Positions 8,942 to 17,989 of a stretch of 64,000 bases of DNA are shown here, one piece after another. The notes under the pieces were generated by a model. The model worked only from the letters and a program-made list of their open reading frames with translations, was not told where the DNA came from and ran no database searches. The stretch is from CAZXSK01 sp964642855 (GTDB taxonomy: Bacteria; Planctomycetota; Phycisphaerae; SM23-33), in assembly GCA_964642855.1 (NCBI GenBank), contig CAZXSK010000008.1, positions 15,889 to 79,888 on the forward strand, given 5' to 3'. Every line of letters starts with the position of its first letter. Position 1 is the stretch's first letter. The position numbers and the translations under genes are program-made.

Positions 8942-9982
8942 TCAGAAGAACCACTTCGCTACCTTCAGGATGCCCTGCTTCCATGGCACGCGGTGGCTGA
9001 CACCACTGGCCTGGCTGAACTCGTCGAGGTGCTCCAGGTACCACCGGTAGTTGCGGATCAGCGCGTCCTTGTTGGAATGCTTCGGGGTGAACCCCAGCAC
9101 CTTCTCCGCCTTGTCGATGCCCACAAACGAATCCGTGCACGCCGTCTCGTACACCCACTTGTAGAGCGGTGAAAGGTGCAACGCCTCCAGAATCCGTAGC
9201 GTCCAGATCATCGGCCAGGCGGGAAAGGTCTTGATCTTCTTGCCGTGTCCGGCTTCGTCCAGCACGGCCTGGAAGTCCTCCTTCATCGTCGTGAACTCTT
9301 TCGCGCCGATGTTGAAGGTGTCGTTGACCTTCCCTTCGTCGGGATCGGTCGCCACAATCCAAATCGCCTCGCAGAGGTCCTCCACGTCCAGCAGTTGGTA
9401 GCGGTTCCTGCCGTTACCGATCATCGGGAAGCCCTTGCCGTCCTTCGCCCAGTCATAAAACATGGCAAAGACGCCCAAACGCTCCGGGCCGATGAAACTC
9501 TTCGGCCGGATGATCGGAACGCACATTCCCTTCTCGCGGTACTCCAGGCACACGTTCTCGGCCTCGATCTTCGCCTCGCCGTAGGGCCCGACGCCGTCGA
9601 GTTTGTCGTCCTCGTAGATCGGGTGGTGGTCTGGAATGCCGTAGACCGCCGTCGAGGATACCTGCACGGCCCGCTGAATGCCGCACTGGTGGGCGATCTC
9701 GAAGATCATGCGCGTGCCGTCGATGTCCGTCGAGAAGATGTCCTCCTTGGAGTACAGCGGCAGCGCCGCGGCGCAGTGGACGACGATATCGACGTCTTCC
9801 ATCGCCTTGCGGACGTCGTCTTCATTGCGGATATCACCCGTAACGATGCGCACCCGATCGCGCTCCGGGTAGTCGAATTCCGCAAAATCGAGAGAGGTTA
9901 CCTCCTGGTCTCGCTGCAGCGCGTATCGCACCATATTGATGCCCAGAAAACCCGCCCCTCCGGTAATCAGCCACCTTGCCAT
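8942..9982 (-). CDS. NAD-dependent sugar-nucleotide epimerase/dehydratase (extended SDR)
   Basis: A 346-residue extended short-chain dehydrogenase. The Rossmann glycine motif ITGGAGFLG is at residues 5-13. The conserved VVHCAAALP strand follows, then the serine-containing VSSTAVYG, and the catalytic Tyr-x3-Lys appears as YGEAK. These enzymes epimerise, dehydrate or reduce nucleotide-linked sugars. The ATG at 9982 follows AGGAAGG. It is upstream of, and coupled to, the glycosyltransferase-like gene at 7402, which suggests it makes or edits that enzyme's donor. The exact substrate cannot be read from sequence. Confidence 0.85.
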   Translation of the reverse strand: MARWLITGGAGFLGINMVRYALQRDQEVTSLDFAEFDYPERDRVRIVTGDIRNEDDVRKAMEDVDIVVHCAAALPLYSKEDIFSTDIDGTRMIFEIAHQCGIQRAVQVSSTAVYGIPDHHPIYEDDKLDGVGPYGEAKIEAENVCLEYREKGMCVPIIRPKSFIGPERLGVFAMFYDWAKDGKGFPMIGNGRNRYQLLDVEDLCEAIWIVATDPDEGKVNDTFNIGAKEFTTMKEDFQAVLDEAGHGKKIKTFPAWPMIWTLRILEALHLSPLYKWVYETACTDSFVGIDKAEKVLGFTPKHSNKDALIRNYRWYLEHLDEFSQASGVSHRVPWKQGILKVAKWFF

Positions 9983-10090
9983 CGATCGGTTTCCTTCCTG
10001 TAACACGTGACGAATCAAAGCCCTTGGCCGCGGTTGCTACGCAAACCACGGTGGCGTCGTTCGCTGAGAGATCCGATAATACCTTCCATC

Positions 10091-11659
10091 ATGACCAATG
10101 CAAGAACGCCCTCCGACATGGTGGACAAGCCCCCGCGCCGAGTCCTCAGCTTCCTGGGCCTGTGGGCCATGGTGTTCGTCTCCCTGCTGGTTCTCTACGG
10201 GTTGACCTGCCAGAGAGAGCTGTCCTGGCAGGATTCCGGCATGTTCCAGTGGCGCATCCTCCACGGAGACTACCACGGCGACCTGGGTCTGGCGCTCGCC
10301 CACCCGCTGTACATCGCCCTCGGGCAACTGGTGGCAGCCGTTCCTGCCGGAAGTGTCTTCTGGAGAATCAACTTCCTCAGCGGCATCGGCATGGCGATGG
10401 CTGCGGCCAATGTCGCCTCCGCCGTCTACGCATTCACGGGCCGTCGCGGCGCCGGACTGGCGGCCGGGTGGATTCTGGGCGTATCCCACATCGCATGGTG
10501 GCTGGGGACCATCGCGGAGGTCTATACGTGGTCGGCTGCGGGGCTTTCGGCCGAACTCCTGCTGCTCCTGTCCCTGCTGAAGAAGCCCACAACGCCCAAG
10601 CTGGCAGCCTTGGCCTTAGTCAACGGTCTGGGAATCTGCATCCATAATTTCGCGTTGCTCGCGATTCCGGCCTACCTCATCGTGGCTGTCGTGCTTATCG
10701 CCCGCAAGAAGCTTCCCGCCTGGTCGCTGGCGGCTGCACTGGGCGGGTGGGCAGTCGGCGCATCGTGGTATCTGGGCATGATCGCCGAGGCTGCGGGAAC
10801 GCTGGGGAGTTGGTCGGCCGCCGTTCACTCCGCCCTGTTCGGACGCTATGAATCGCAGGTGCTCAGCGCAGCTCCGACAGGAAGCATGATGAAGATCAAC
10901 CTGGCGCTGGCCTCGCTGAGCTTTGTCAGTTTCCTGCTTCCCCTGGCCGTCTGTGGATGGACTCAACTGGTCCGGAAGGCTTCGCGGATCATCTCGGCAG
11001 CCGTGCTGGTACTGACAGGCGTCCACTTCCTCTTCTTCATCCGCTACCCCGTGCCCGACCAGTTCACCTTCCTGCTGCCGACGGCCACCATGGTCGCCTT
11101 TGCATCCGGCATCGGAATCGCCGCCCTGCTGGGTGGATCGCGGCGGGTTAAGGCTGCGTGCCTGGCGATGGTCTTCGCATCGATCATCCTGCCACCAGTT
11201 GTCTACGGGGTCGGTCCGCGGCTTGTCAACCGGGCGGGGGTCCAGATCAGGCGTGAGCGCAAGCTGATGTACCGGGACGAGGTCCGGTACTGGCTGGTGC
11301 CATGGAAGCATGACGAGCGATCGGCCTGCAGGTACTCGGTCCACGCGCTTCAGCAGGCGGAGCCGAACGGAATCGTTCTGGCAGACAGCACCACGGTCTT
11401 CCCGCTGCTGATGACGAAGGAACGAAACCCCAAGGCCTGGGCCGGTGTATCAGTACACCAAGCCATGTCGCCTCGGGAGTTGGGTGAGCTGGCCGGCGAC
11501 GAGTTCAGGGAGTTTCTGAAAACCCGGGGGTTGTACATGGTTCGCCCGAACTTGCCCCCCCTGCCCGACAGCGTCAAGTCGCTGCTGGAAGTCCGTCGCA
11601 CAGAAGGCCAGCCATTGCACGAGGTCGTTTGGGCCGGATCTTCCCCGCCGGAAGAGTAA
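10091..11659 (+). CDS. Polytopic membrane protein, DUF2723/PMT-like glycosyltransferase (paralog B)
   Basis: A 522-residue membrane protein of the same family as the gene at 7402-8928. Shared landmarks occur in the same order: SWQDSGMF near residue 44, AHPLYIALG, AWWLGTIAEVYTW, NFALLAIPAY, RYPVPDQFTFLLP and RDEVRYWLVPWKHDE. The paralogs point away from the epimerase between them on opposite strands, so this is an inverted duplication with divergence, not a recent copy. The start at ATG 10091 has a poor ribosome site; an ATG at 10118 is an alternative. It is convergent with the next gene, only 2 bases away. Confidence 0.75.
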   Translation: MTNARTPSDMVDKPPRRVLSFLGLWAMVFVSLLVLYGLTCQRELSWQDSGMFQWRILHGDYHGDLGLALAHPLYIALGQLVAAVPAGSVFWRINFLSGIGMAMAAANVASAVYAFTGRRGAGLAAGWILGVSHIAWWLGTIAEVYTWSAAGLSAELLLLLSLLKKPTTPKLAALALVNGLGICIHNFALLAIPAYLIVAVVLIARKKLPAWSLAAALGGWAVGASWYLGMIAEAAGTLGSWSAAVHSALFGRYESQVLSAAPTGSMMKINLALASLSFVSFLLPLAVCGWTQLVRKASRIISAAVLVLTGVHFLFFIRYPVPDQFTFLLPTATMVAFASGIGIAALLGGSRRVKAACLAMVFASIILPPVVYGVGPRLVNRAGVQIRRERKLMYRDEVRYWLVPWKHDERSACRYSVHALQQAEPNGIVLADSTTVFPLLMTKERNPKAWAGVSVHQAMSPRELGELAGDEFREFLKTRGLYMVRPNLPPLPDSVKSLLEVRRTEGQPLHEVVWAGSSPPEE

Positions 11660-11661
11660 GT

Positions 11662-14388
11662 CTACCGCTTGTCGATACGGTCGGACACGGCGTCGGCAGC
11701 CTGCATCAGAGTCAGCCTGTGCGAGGCGATTTCGCCGGGGCTGATCGCGTCGCTGCGCATCCGGAGCAGATCGAATCCCAGGCCTTCCAACTTGGCTACA
11801 TCCGTCCGGAGATCCTCCAGCGCGGTCTTGAGCTCCGTAACCTGCACCTTGGCGGCTGACCCCTTGGCCAGCAGTGCCTCACATCGCTTGACCAGCATGT
11901 AATCGTCCACACCCTCCCAGAAACGCAGCATCTGCAGCGTGGGCAGGAAGCTGCCAGGCCTGCCGGGCTCGGGTACGATCATGCCCCGGCCATCCAGCGT
12001 ATCGCCCTTCCACGGGCTGACCCCACCCGGGAACATGCCCGAGAGGTACGCGCCGTCTGCCCCGATGCCCGCGGCATAGAGGCCCACCGTAAGTCGGTCC
12101 GGCCTGCCGGAGTAGATCAGGGCCTTGCGGTCGTCGCCGGCCTTGTGGAGCCTGTCAAGGGACGATGCCAGGGAGTCGCTGTCAGGAATGACGATCCAGG
12201 CCGAGAACGACTTGGCCGCCTTCGTTGCGTTGTCGCCCTGGCCGAGAATGGAAGCCGAGACGGTCAGCGCGGGCTTGCCGCCGCCGCTTGCAATCTGGGC
12301 AGCCTGCTGACAGAACCCCCCCAGGTCCCTTTCCCGTCGGAGCAACCCCACGAGCATGGGCGCCTCGTCGAGCCGTACCTTGCCCAGAATGGCCTTGGTC
12401 CGCGACGCAGCGTTGCGGGTCGCCCCGCGATGCCGCTGGCTGGTGACCATCGTGCCGCCTCGCCCCAGGCGCCAGAAGAATCCCGAGAAATCCACCAGGT
12501 TCATGCCCGGAATGTCTCGCGTGGAGACGCGCTTGAGATCATTGATCAGTGCATCGTCGTGGACGGCTGTTCCCTCGCCCGGGCGAGGGCCGGTGAACTT
12601 CAGGGCATTGATCCCCGTATCCAACAGCGTCTTGCGCAAACGAGCGGTGAAGGCTCCACGCTGCGAATCGCTGAGCGTCGAGGCAAGGGCATGGTAGACC
12701 TGCCCGATCTCGGCATCGGTATACGCCCCAAAGGTGGGCGTTGCGCACCCGGCGGCGAGTTGATGAACCTCGATCTCTACCGGTATCTCGACCTTCCCCC
12801 CGCTGAACGACAGCAGCAACTGACCCTCGTACACGCCCTCGGCAGCCGACTCCGAAACGGGCAGTACCGCGGTGATGAAGACCATCTCCTTCGGCTCGAC
12901 CGGCGTCTGTCGCTTGTCCAGGATGAAAGGCTGGAACAGCACCAGCCCCGAGGTCACCCGAGGGACGGGCTTGACCGCATACACCCCGCTTCGAAGGTTG
13001 TTGACCGCCATCGGCCTGCCTGTGGTCTTCGAGCGAAGGGGGCCCATTCGCCCTCCCGTGTAGGCAGATTTCTTCAGAGGGGCCACCGCCAGGCGGAAGA
13101 CCACCAGCGAGCCGTTGACGGCGACGCCCTTCAGCCGGGTCACCCGATCAATGTTCTTCGGCTGCCAGCCCGCGACGAATCCGTCGTCGTCATCCACCAG
13201 GAAGCTCATGAAGCCGGCCTGGGTCTCCTCGGCGGTCGGCTGAAGGCGACAGACGGGGTCCACGCGCTGTCCGGCGATGAACTGCCTGCGGTATCGCCGG
13301 AGGTCTTCCCGGACCCGCTTGACGTACTTGGCCATCTCGGTTTTGCTGGCCTCCGGGGCCATCGCCACCGCAGAAAGCTGACAGTTACCGAGTTCCACAC
13401 GATTGCGATCGGCCCGCAGGCGGAAGTCCACCAGTTCGACGAACTGCTCGGCGTACTTCTCGCTGAACCATTCGGGTGTCCACTCGCCTTCGTAGCCCAT
13501 CATGAGCCCTTCGCTGCCGAGCATCTCCCGGGCTGACCTGCGCTCCTGCAGAACGGTCTTGCCGTTGACCTTCATGATGTACTCAGTCGGCTGGGTACCG
13601 GCACGCGAGCCGTAATGACTCACCCATGCCCACGCGACCGCCTCCTTGCCTCCGGGCGGCCGAAGGTCGCAATGATCCAACACCTTCGCCCGGGGCGGCC
13701 TGCCGATGAAGTCCCGCCCAAGCGGGTCCGGGAAGGTCTCTGCGTAGGCATAGACCCGCGCCTCGCCGCTCCAGATGACCTGGTTGCTGCCGCTTCCGGC
13801 GGCCTCGAAACCAGGCCAGACCACCTGGCCAGACGGTCCGAAATCCAGCAGCACCGCGCCGTCCGGAGCCGCAGCGGCAGTCTCCAGCCTCAGGTTGTCG
13901 ATAATCAGCGGAGCCTTGCCCGTGTTGGTGATCCGAAGCACCGCAGCGCCCCTTGGCAAGGAGCCGCCAAACGAAGCTGCGATCACCGAGACCGGCAGCG
14001 ACAGCGTGTCCTTCCCCGCCTGCACAACCCCCACCTTGCCGTGCGAACCATCGGCGTACACCAGTTCGAGTTTCAGCGAGTGGGGCAGCAGCTGGGTCGT
14101 CAGCGTGTCCAGGCGGATCCAGTCATTCGTCGCGAGGTCGTCCCCGGAGACATCCAGCGTCATGACCGCCTCGGCGGGCATCTGGGCAGCCTGCTTTCCC
14201 TCGGTGACGCCCTGCCCGGCCTTGACCGCCGAGAGATCGCCATTGGCCGTGGGCACGAGATTGAGGTCCTCAAAGCCCGTGATCAACGTCTGCCCCGCTT
14301 GAGCGCAGACGCTCCCGCCGAACAGCGCCAGCATGAGCACCGCACACCTGATCGCCGGTTTCCTGTTCTGCGACATCCGATTTCCCAT
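11662..14388 (-). CDS. Large secreted protein, possibly glycoside-hydrolase-like (DUF4091-like end)
   Basis: A 908-residue protein with a signal peptide (CAVLMLALFGGSVCAQAG). The first 220 residues look like a beta-sandwich carbohydrate-binding-type domain (LITGFEDLNL, …NTGKAPLIIDNLRLE). The middle contains further beta-rich segments. The C-terminal third has a TIM-barrel-like alternation ending in LRFWEGVDDYMLVKRC, which recalls the C-terminal DUF4091 region of GH123-type and related planctomycete proteins. No catalytic residues could be assigned with confidence. A role in extracellular glycan handling is inferred. Confidence 0.6.
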   Translation of the reverse strand: MGNRMSQNRKPAIRCAVLMLALFGGSVCAQAGQTLITGFEDLNLVPTANGDLSAVKAGQGVTEGKQAAQMPAEAVMTLDVSGDDLATNDWIRLDTLTTQLLPHSLKLELVYADGSHGKVGVVQAGKDTLSLPVSVIAASFGGSLPRGAAVLRITNTGKAPLIIDNLRLETAAAAPDGAVLLDFGPSGQVVWPGFEAAGSGSNQVIWSGEARVYAYAETFPDPLGRDFIGRPPRAKVLDHCDLRPPGGKEAVAWAWVSHYGSRAGTQPTEYIMKVNGKTVLQERRSAREMLGSEGLMMGYEGEWTPEWFSEKYAEQFVELVDFRLRADRNRVELGNCQLSAVAMAPEASKTEMAKYVKRVREDLRRYRRQFIAGQRVDPVCRLQPTAEETQAGFMSFLVDDDDGFVAGWQPKNIDRVTRLKGVAVNGSLVVFRLAVAPLKKSAYTGGRMGPLRSKTTGRPMAVNNLRSGVYAVKPVPRVTSGLVLFQPFILDKRQTPVEPKEMVFITAVLPVSESAAEGVYEGQLLLSFSGGKVEIPVEIEVHQLAAGCATPTFGAYTDAEIGQVYHALASTLSDSQRGAFTARLRKTLLDTGINALKFTGPRPGEGTAVHDDALINDLKRVSTRDIPGMNLVDFSGFFWRLGRGGTMVTSQRHRGATRNAASRTKAILGKVRLDEAPMLVGLLRRERDLGGFCQQAAQIASGGGKPALTVSASILGQGDNATKAAKSFSAWIVIPDSDSLASSLDRLHKAGDDRKALIYSGRPDRLTVGLYAAGIGADGAYLSGMFPGGVSPWKGDTLDGRGMIVPEPGRPGSFLPTLQMLRFWEGVDDYMLVKRCEALLAKGSAAKVQVTELKTALEDLRTDVAKLEGLGFDLLRMRSDAISPGEIASHRLTLMQAADAVSDRIDKR

Positions 14389-14479
14389 GATTCCACCCCG
14401 ACCTTGTCAGTCTCCTATCGAGAGCAACGAATCCTGCTGCCCCAAAGAGTTTAACGCAGAACTGCAGCCCATTTCCCCC

Positions 14480-14485
14480 TATAAT
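14480..14485 (+). promoter_or_regulatory. Candidate -10 element
   Basis: An exact TATAAT lies 29 bases upstream of the next start codon. No good -35 hexamer is seen at 16-18 bases distance, so only the -10 half is supported. Confidence 0.35.
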
Positions 14486-14513
14486 CATAATTGACCGAAG
14501 ACAGGAGTTCGTG

Positions 14514-15677
14514 ATGGTACTCACCACGCGTCAATCGATCGTTGCGTCGCTGGTCTGCTTGTGCACCGCCCAACTAGCCGTCGGTCAGGCACGCAGTAGC
14601 ATCGGCTTCTCCAGACCCGGCGAAGGAATACGCATCGGTGACACCGCCGCCAGCAGGACGTTCCTGCGCAACTCGACGGGAGTGGGGTCGTTGGGTTCGC
14701 GAAGCCGGGGCGCGGGGACCAACGTCCTCCGCAGCTCTCTGAGCTCCAATCCAGGCTCCCGCCTGCGAAGGCGTTCATTGGGACGACGCTATTCGTCCAG
14801 CCTGGACTCGCTGGGAGAGACCCGAACCAGCCGCGGCCAGACCTACGCCAGCAGCATGGCCAGGCTTCAGCGTCGACGCAGTACGGGACGTTTCGTCCCC
14901 CTGACCGAAGCAGCCAAGGACCCGCTGTTTGGTACCCGGGCATATCTCGAAGCCGTCGGGATGGACCAGGAGCAGTTGCTCGACAGCAATGCACCGATCA
15001 CCTCGCTCGTGCCCGATGCCCCGGGCGAGTACACCGAACACCTCAACGAGGGCGATCGTCTGTTCCGGGAGGGTTCGTACATCGAAGCCCTGGCCAGCTT
15101 CGAGATGGCCAATGCCTACCAGGGAACCGACCCTGAAAGCCTGCTCTACCTCATGCATACCAAGGCTGCGCTCGGACAGTACCACTCTGCCGCCTTCCTG
15201 CTTCGCAAAACGCTCGACAATTTCCCGGAACTGCCCCTCGTGAACCTGGAGCCCAAGGGCTTCTACGAAGATCCCTCCGCGTATGTCCGGCACGTGGAGA
15301 AGCTCCAGCGCCGGGCCGAGGAGGACGCCTACGATCCCGACCCCCAACTGCTACTGGCCTACTATCAGTGGTTCGCAGGCGATCACGACAAAGCCCGGCA
15401 GTCGCTGAAGGCCGCCGTCGAGGCCGCCAAGAAGAACGCCCGTGCGCTGAACTCCCAGGCCACACTCGAGGCCACGGATATCTTCCAGAGGGGCATGAAG
15501 ACTGTCCGTGACGAAACCCGGCAAGACAATGACGCCAAGTCGGAGAATCCTTCGGATTCACCCGAGGAAACCGACGAGGACACCGGCGCGGGAACGGCCT
15601 CCGGAACCGGTTCCCAGCCGTCTCCGGGCAACGACGAATCCAAGCCCGACGGGGAGAACTCCGACCCGTCGCAGTGA
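14514..15677 (+). CDS. Secreted protein with TPR-like repeats
   Basis: A 387-residue protein with a signal peptide (SIVASLVCLCTAQLAVGQA) and then a Ser/Arg/Gly-rich low-complexity stretch (about 30-100). A helical region (about 150-320) has TPR-like helix pairs such as EGDRLFREGSYIEALASFEM and LLYLMHTKAALGQYHSAAFL. An acidic, proline-rich tail ends it. ATG 14514 was preferred to the GTG three bases earlier because AGGAG is then six bases away. TPR domains mediate protein-protein contacts; the partner is unknown. It is divergent from the large secreted protein at 11662. Confidence 0.7.
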   Translation: MVLTTRQSIVASLVCLCTAQLAVGQARSSIGFSRPGEGIRIGDTAASRTFLRNSTGVGSLGSRSRGAGTNVLRSSLSSNPGSRLRRRSLGRRYSSSLDSLGETRTSRGQTYASSMARLQRRRSTGRFVPLTEAAKDPLFGTRAYLEAVGMDQEQLLDSNAPITSLVPDAPGEYTEHLNEGDRLFREGSYIEALASFEMANAYQGTDPESLLYLMHTKAALGQYHSAAFLLRKTLDNFPELPLVNLEPKGFYEDPSAYVRHVEKLQRRAEEDAYDPDPQLLLAYYQWFAGDHDKARQSLKAAVEAAKKNARALNSQATLEATDIFQRGMKTVRDETRQDNDAKSENPSDSPEETDEDTGAGTASGTGSQPSPGNDESKPDGENSDPSQ

Positions 15678-15780
15678 CCGCCAAGATCCACCGACTCCAG
15701 CCCCGACCACGCCGATTCCAGAGGACGGATCGCCCGTTCGACGTCTGCTACTGCCCCGTCTGATCCCCCGCCATCCGCTC

Positions 15781-15810
15781 TTGCATGGTTTGTTGATAAC
15801 GTGGTAAACT
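15781..15810 (+). promoter_or_regulatory. Candidate promoter of the polysaccharide operon
   Basis: TTGCAT (15781-15786), an 18-base spacer and TAAACT (15805-15810) match a sigma-70 promoter at 4/6 in each hexamer. It lies 65 bases before the dehydratase start. This is a weak consensus match supported mainly by position. Confidence 0.3.
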
Positions 15811-15875
15811 GACCGTTCCGCCAGACCGATGCAAGTAGTGTGGCCGGAGCATAATCCCTTCTGATTGCGAGCCCT

Positions 15876-17927
15876 ATGGGCAAAACGGAGAAGAATTCCG
15901 CAGCAAGTAAGTCTTCCTCCTTCTTTCTGGCGTGGCTGGAGAGTCTTCTCGCGCGCCATCGGCTGTCGACGAACATCGCCATCCACAGCATCCTGTTCGT
16001 CCTCGCGCTGATCCTGGCGTACCTCGTCCGCTTCGATGCCGTCGCCCCCGAGGGACAATCCTCGGGCGGAAAATGGCTGGCTGACAGCTTCCTCTTCACG
16101 CTGCCGTATTTCCTCCTGATCAAGATCCTGGTCTTCGGCAAGCTCAAGCTCTACCGGGGCGGGTGGCAGTACTCGGGCATTCGAGACGTCGCGAACATCC
16201 TGCTGGCATCGTGGCTGTTCGTAGTCATCACGTTCCCGATGATCTACATCTTCCACCGGATCCCGGTGCGCATGGACGCATCGATCCCGCTGCTGACCGA
16301 GTACTTCTCGAAATTCCCCCAGTCGATTCTCGTGCTCGACTTCCTGGCTTCGGTCTTCCTGGTCTGCACGGCCAAGCTGGCCGTCCGGATCTACCATGAA
16401 GAGCTCCGACCGGTCTCGGAGGAAGGCGTACGGCGGGTGCTGATCGTCGGGGCGGGCAATGCCGCCGAGGCGGTGATTCGTGAGATCAACCGCATGCGCG
16501 TCGACCGGTACCGCGTGATCGGCCTGGTAGACGACGATCCCGCCAAGCAGGATCTGTACATCCACGCGCTGCCCGTGCTGGGCACCACCGACGACATCCG
16601 GACCCTCTGCGAAGAGCACGACGTGCAGGAAATCCTCATCGCCATGCCGTCCGCCACGCAGAAAGAACTCCGCCGCGTCATCGAGCTCTGCAGCGGCACC
16701 AAGCTGAAATTCCAGCAACTGCCCAGCGTCACCGACATGATCGACGGCCGGGTAACGGTCTCCCAGATCCGCCCGGTCGATATCCACGACCTGCTGGGGC
16801 GCGAGACCGTCCAGCTCGACGCCGAAGCGATCGGCCGATTCCTCCGAGGCCGGCGGGTTCTCATCACCGGCGCGGGGGGCAGCATCGGCTCGGAGATGGC
16901 CCGGCAGGTGTGCAAGTTCTCCCCCGCCCTGCTGGTGCTTCTGGAGCAGGCGGAAACACCCCTGTTCGACATCGACAACGAAATTCGCAAGTCGTACCCG
17001 GACCTGCCTCGCGTGCCGGTAGTCTGCGATATCTACGACCGAAGCCGGACCCTGGAAGTCTGGTCCGAGCACAAACCCGAGGTGGTCATTCACGCCGCCG
17101 CCCACAAACACGTTCCGCTGATGGAGTGGAACCCGTGCGAGGCGATCAAGAACAACATCCTCGGCACGCGGAACGTCGCCGACGCCTCCTGCGAGCACGG
17201 GGCCAGCGAGTTCGTGATGATCTCCACCGACAAGGCCGTCAACCCCTCGTCGGTAATGGGCTGCTCGAAGCGCATCGCGGAGATCTACACGCAGACCCTC
17301 AACGGCCGGGACGGCTGCCCGACACAGTTCAAAGCGGTCCGCTTCGGCAACGTATTGGGGTCCAACGGCTCGGTCGTGCCGACCTTCCGCAGGCAGATCG
17401 CAGCCGGCGGGCCTGTGACCGTCACGCATCCCGAGATGACCCGGTATTTCATGACAATCCCGGAGGCAGCCCAGCTGGTTCTCCAGGCTGCCTCGACCGG
17501 CCAGGGCGGGCAGATCTTCCTGCTCGACATGGGCGAGCCGGTGAAAATCCTGGACCTGGCGCGGAACATGATTACCCTCAGCGGCTTCCGTCCCGACGAG
17601 GACATTGACATTGTTTTCACGGGTGTGCGCCCGGGCGAGAAGCTCTTCGAGGAATTGCGTACCGAGGGTGAAGATATCGAACCGACGGTCCATCCGAAGG
17701 TGATGGTCTGGAAGCATCGTTCCACCGAATGGAGCCGCGTGACGGCCGCAATCGACCAGCTGGAATCGCTGGCCAACTGCATGGATCGCGACCGGATCGT
17801 CCGGTCGTTCCGGGACGTCGTGCCCGAATACGACCCGCTGAACCCGCCGGACAGGCAGGGCGCCAAGCCGATGGACCCCTCTCCCATCGAGCCTATGCCT
17901 ACCGATACCGGAGCCGGCCGGCCATAG
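15876..17927 (+). CDS. Membrane-bound nucleotide-sugar 4,6-dehydratase (PglF/WbpM/CapD-like)
   Basis: A 683-residue enzyme with four N-terminal membrane helices (about 34-52, 72-88, 105-125, 148-168). A first Rossmann-like domain (VLIVGAGNAAEAV, about 188) is followed by the catalytic SDR domain (VLITGAGGSIGSE, about 328-340). The family's modified active site is present: Met461-x3-Lys465 (VMGCSK) replaces the usual Tyr-x3-Lys. Such enzymes convert UDP-GlcNAc to UDP-4-keto-6-deoxy-GlcNAc. It opens the polysaccharide locus, and the next gene supplies aminotransferases that could act on the keto product. Confidence 0.9.
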   Translation: MGKTEKNSAASKSSSFFLAWLESLLARHRLSTNIAIHSILFVLALILAYLVRFDAVAPEGQSSGGKWLADSFLFTLPYFLLIKILVFGKLKLYRGGWQYSGIRDVANILLASWLFVVITFPMIYIFHRIPVRMDASIPLLTEYFSKFPQSILVLDFLASVFLVCTAKLAVRIYHEELRPVSEEGVRRVLIVGAGNAAEAVIREINRMRVDRYRVIGLVDDDPAKQDLYIHALPVLGTTDDIRTLCEEHDVQEILIAMPSATQKELRRVIELCSGTKLKFQQLPSVTDMIDGRVTVSQIRPVDIHDLLGRETVQLDAEAIGRFLRGRRVLITGAGGSIGSEMARQVCKFSPALLVLLEQAETPLFDIDNEIRKSYPDLPRVPVVCDIYDRSRTLEVWSEHKPEVVIHAAAHKHVPLMEWNPCEAIKNNILGTRNVADASCEHGASEFVMISTDKAVNPSSVMGCSKRIAEIYTQTLNGRDGCPTQFKAVRFGNVLGSNGSVVPTFRRQIAAGGPVTVTHPEMTRYFMTIPEAAQLVLQAASTGQGGQIFLLDMGEPVKILDLARNMITLSGFRPDEDIDIVFTGVRPGEKLFEELRTEGEDIEPTVHPKVMVWKHRSTEWSRVTAAIDQLESLANCMDRDRIVRSFRDVVPEYDPLNPPDRQGAKPMDPSPIEPMPTDTGAGRP

Positions 17928-17953
17928 CCAGGTGTCGCCAGGAGAACTCAACC

Positions 17954-17989
17954 ATGGCAGATGATCGGAGAGCCGTTGATGTCGAGTGA
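17954..17989 (+). CDS. Possible 11-residue leader ORF overlapping the aminotransferase start
   Basis: ATG 17954 has AGGAG nine bases upstream and encodes MADDRRAVDVE. Its stop (TGA 17987-17989) lies just past the ATG at 17979 of the next gene, in a different frame. This is the arrangement expected for translational coupling or a leader peptide, but nothing shows that it is translated. Confidence 0.25.
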   Translation: MADDRRAVDVE

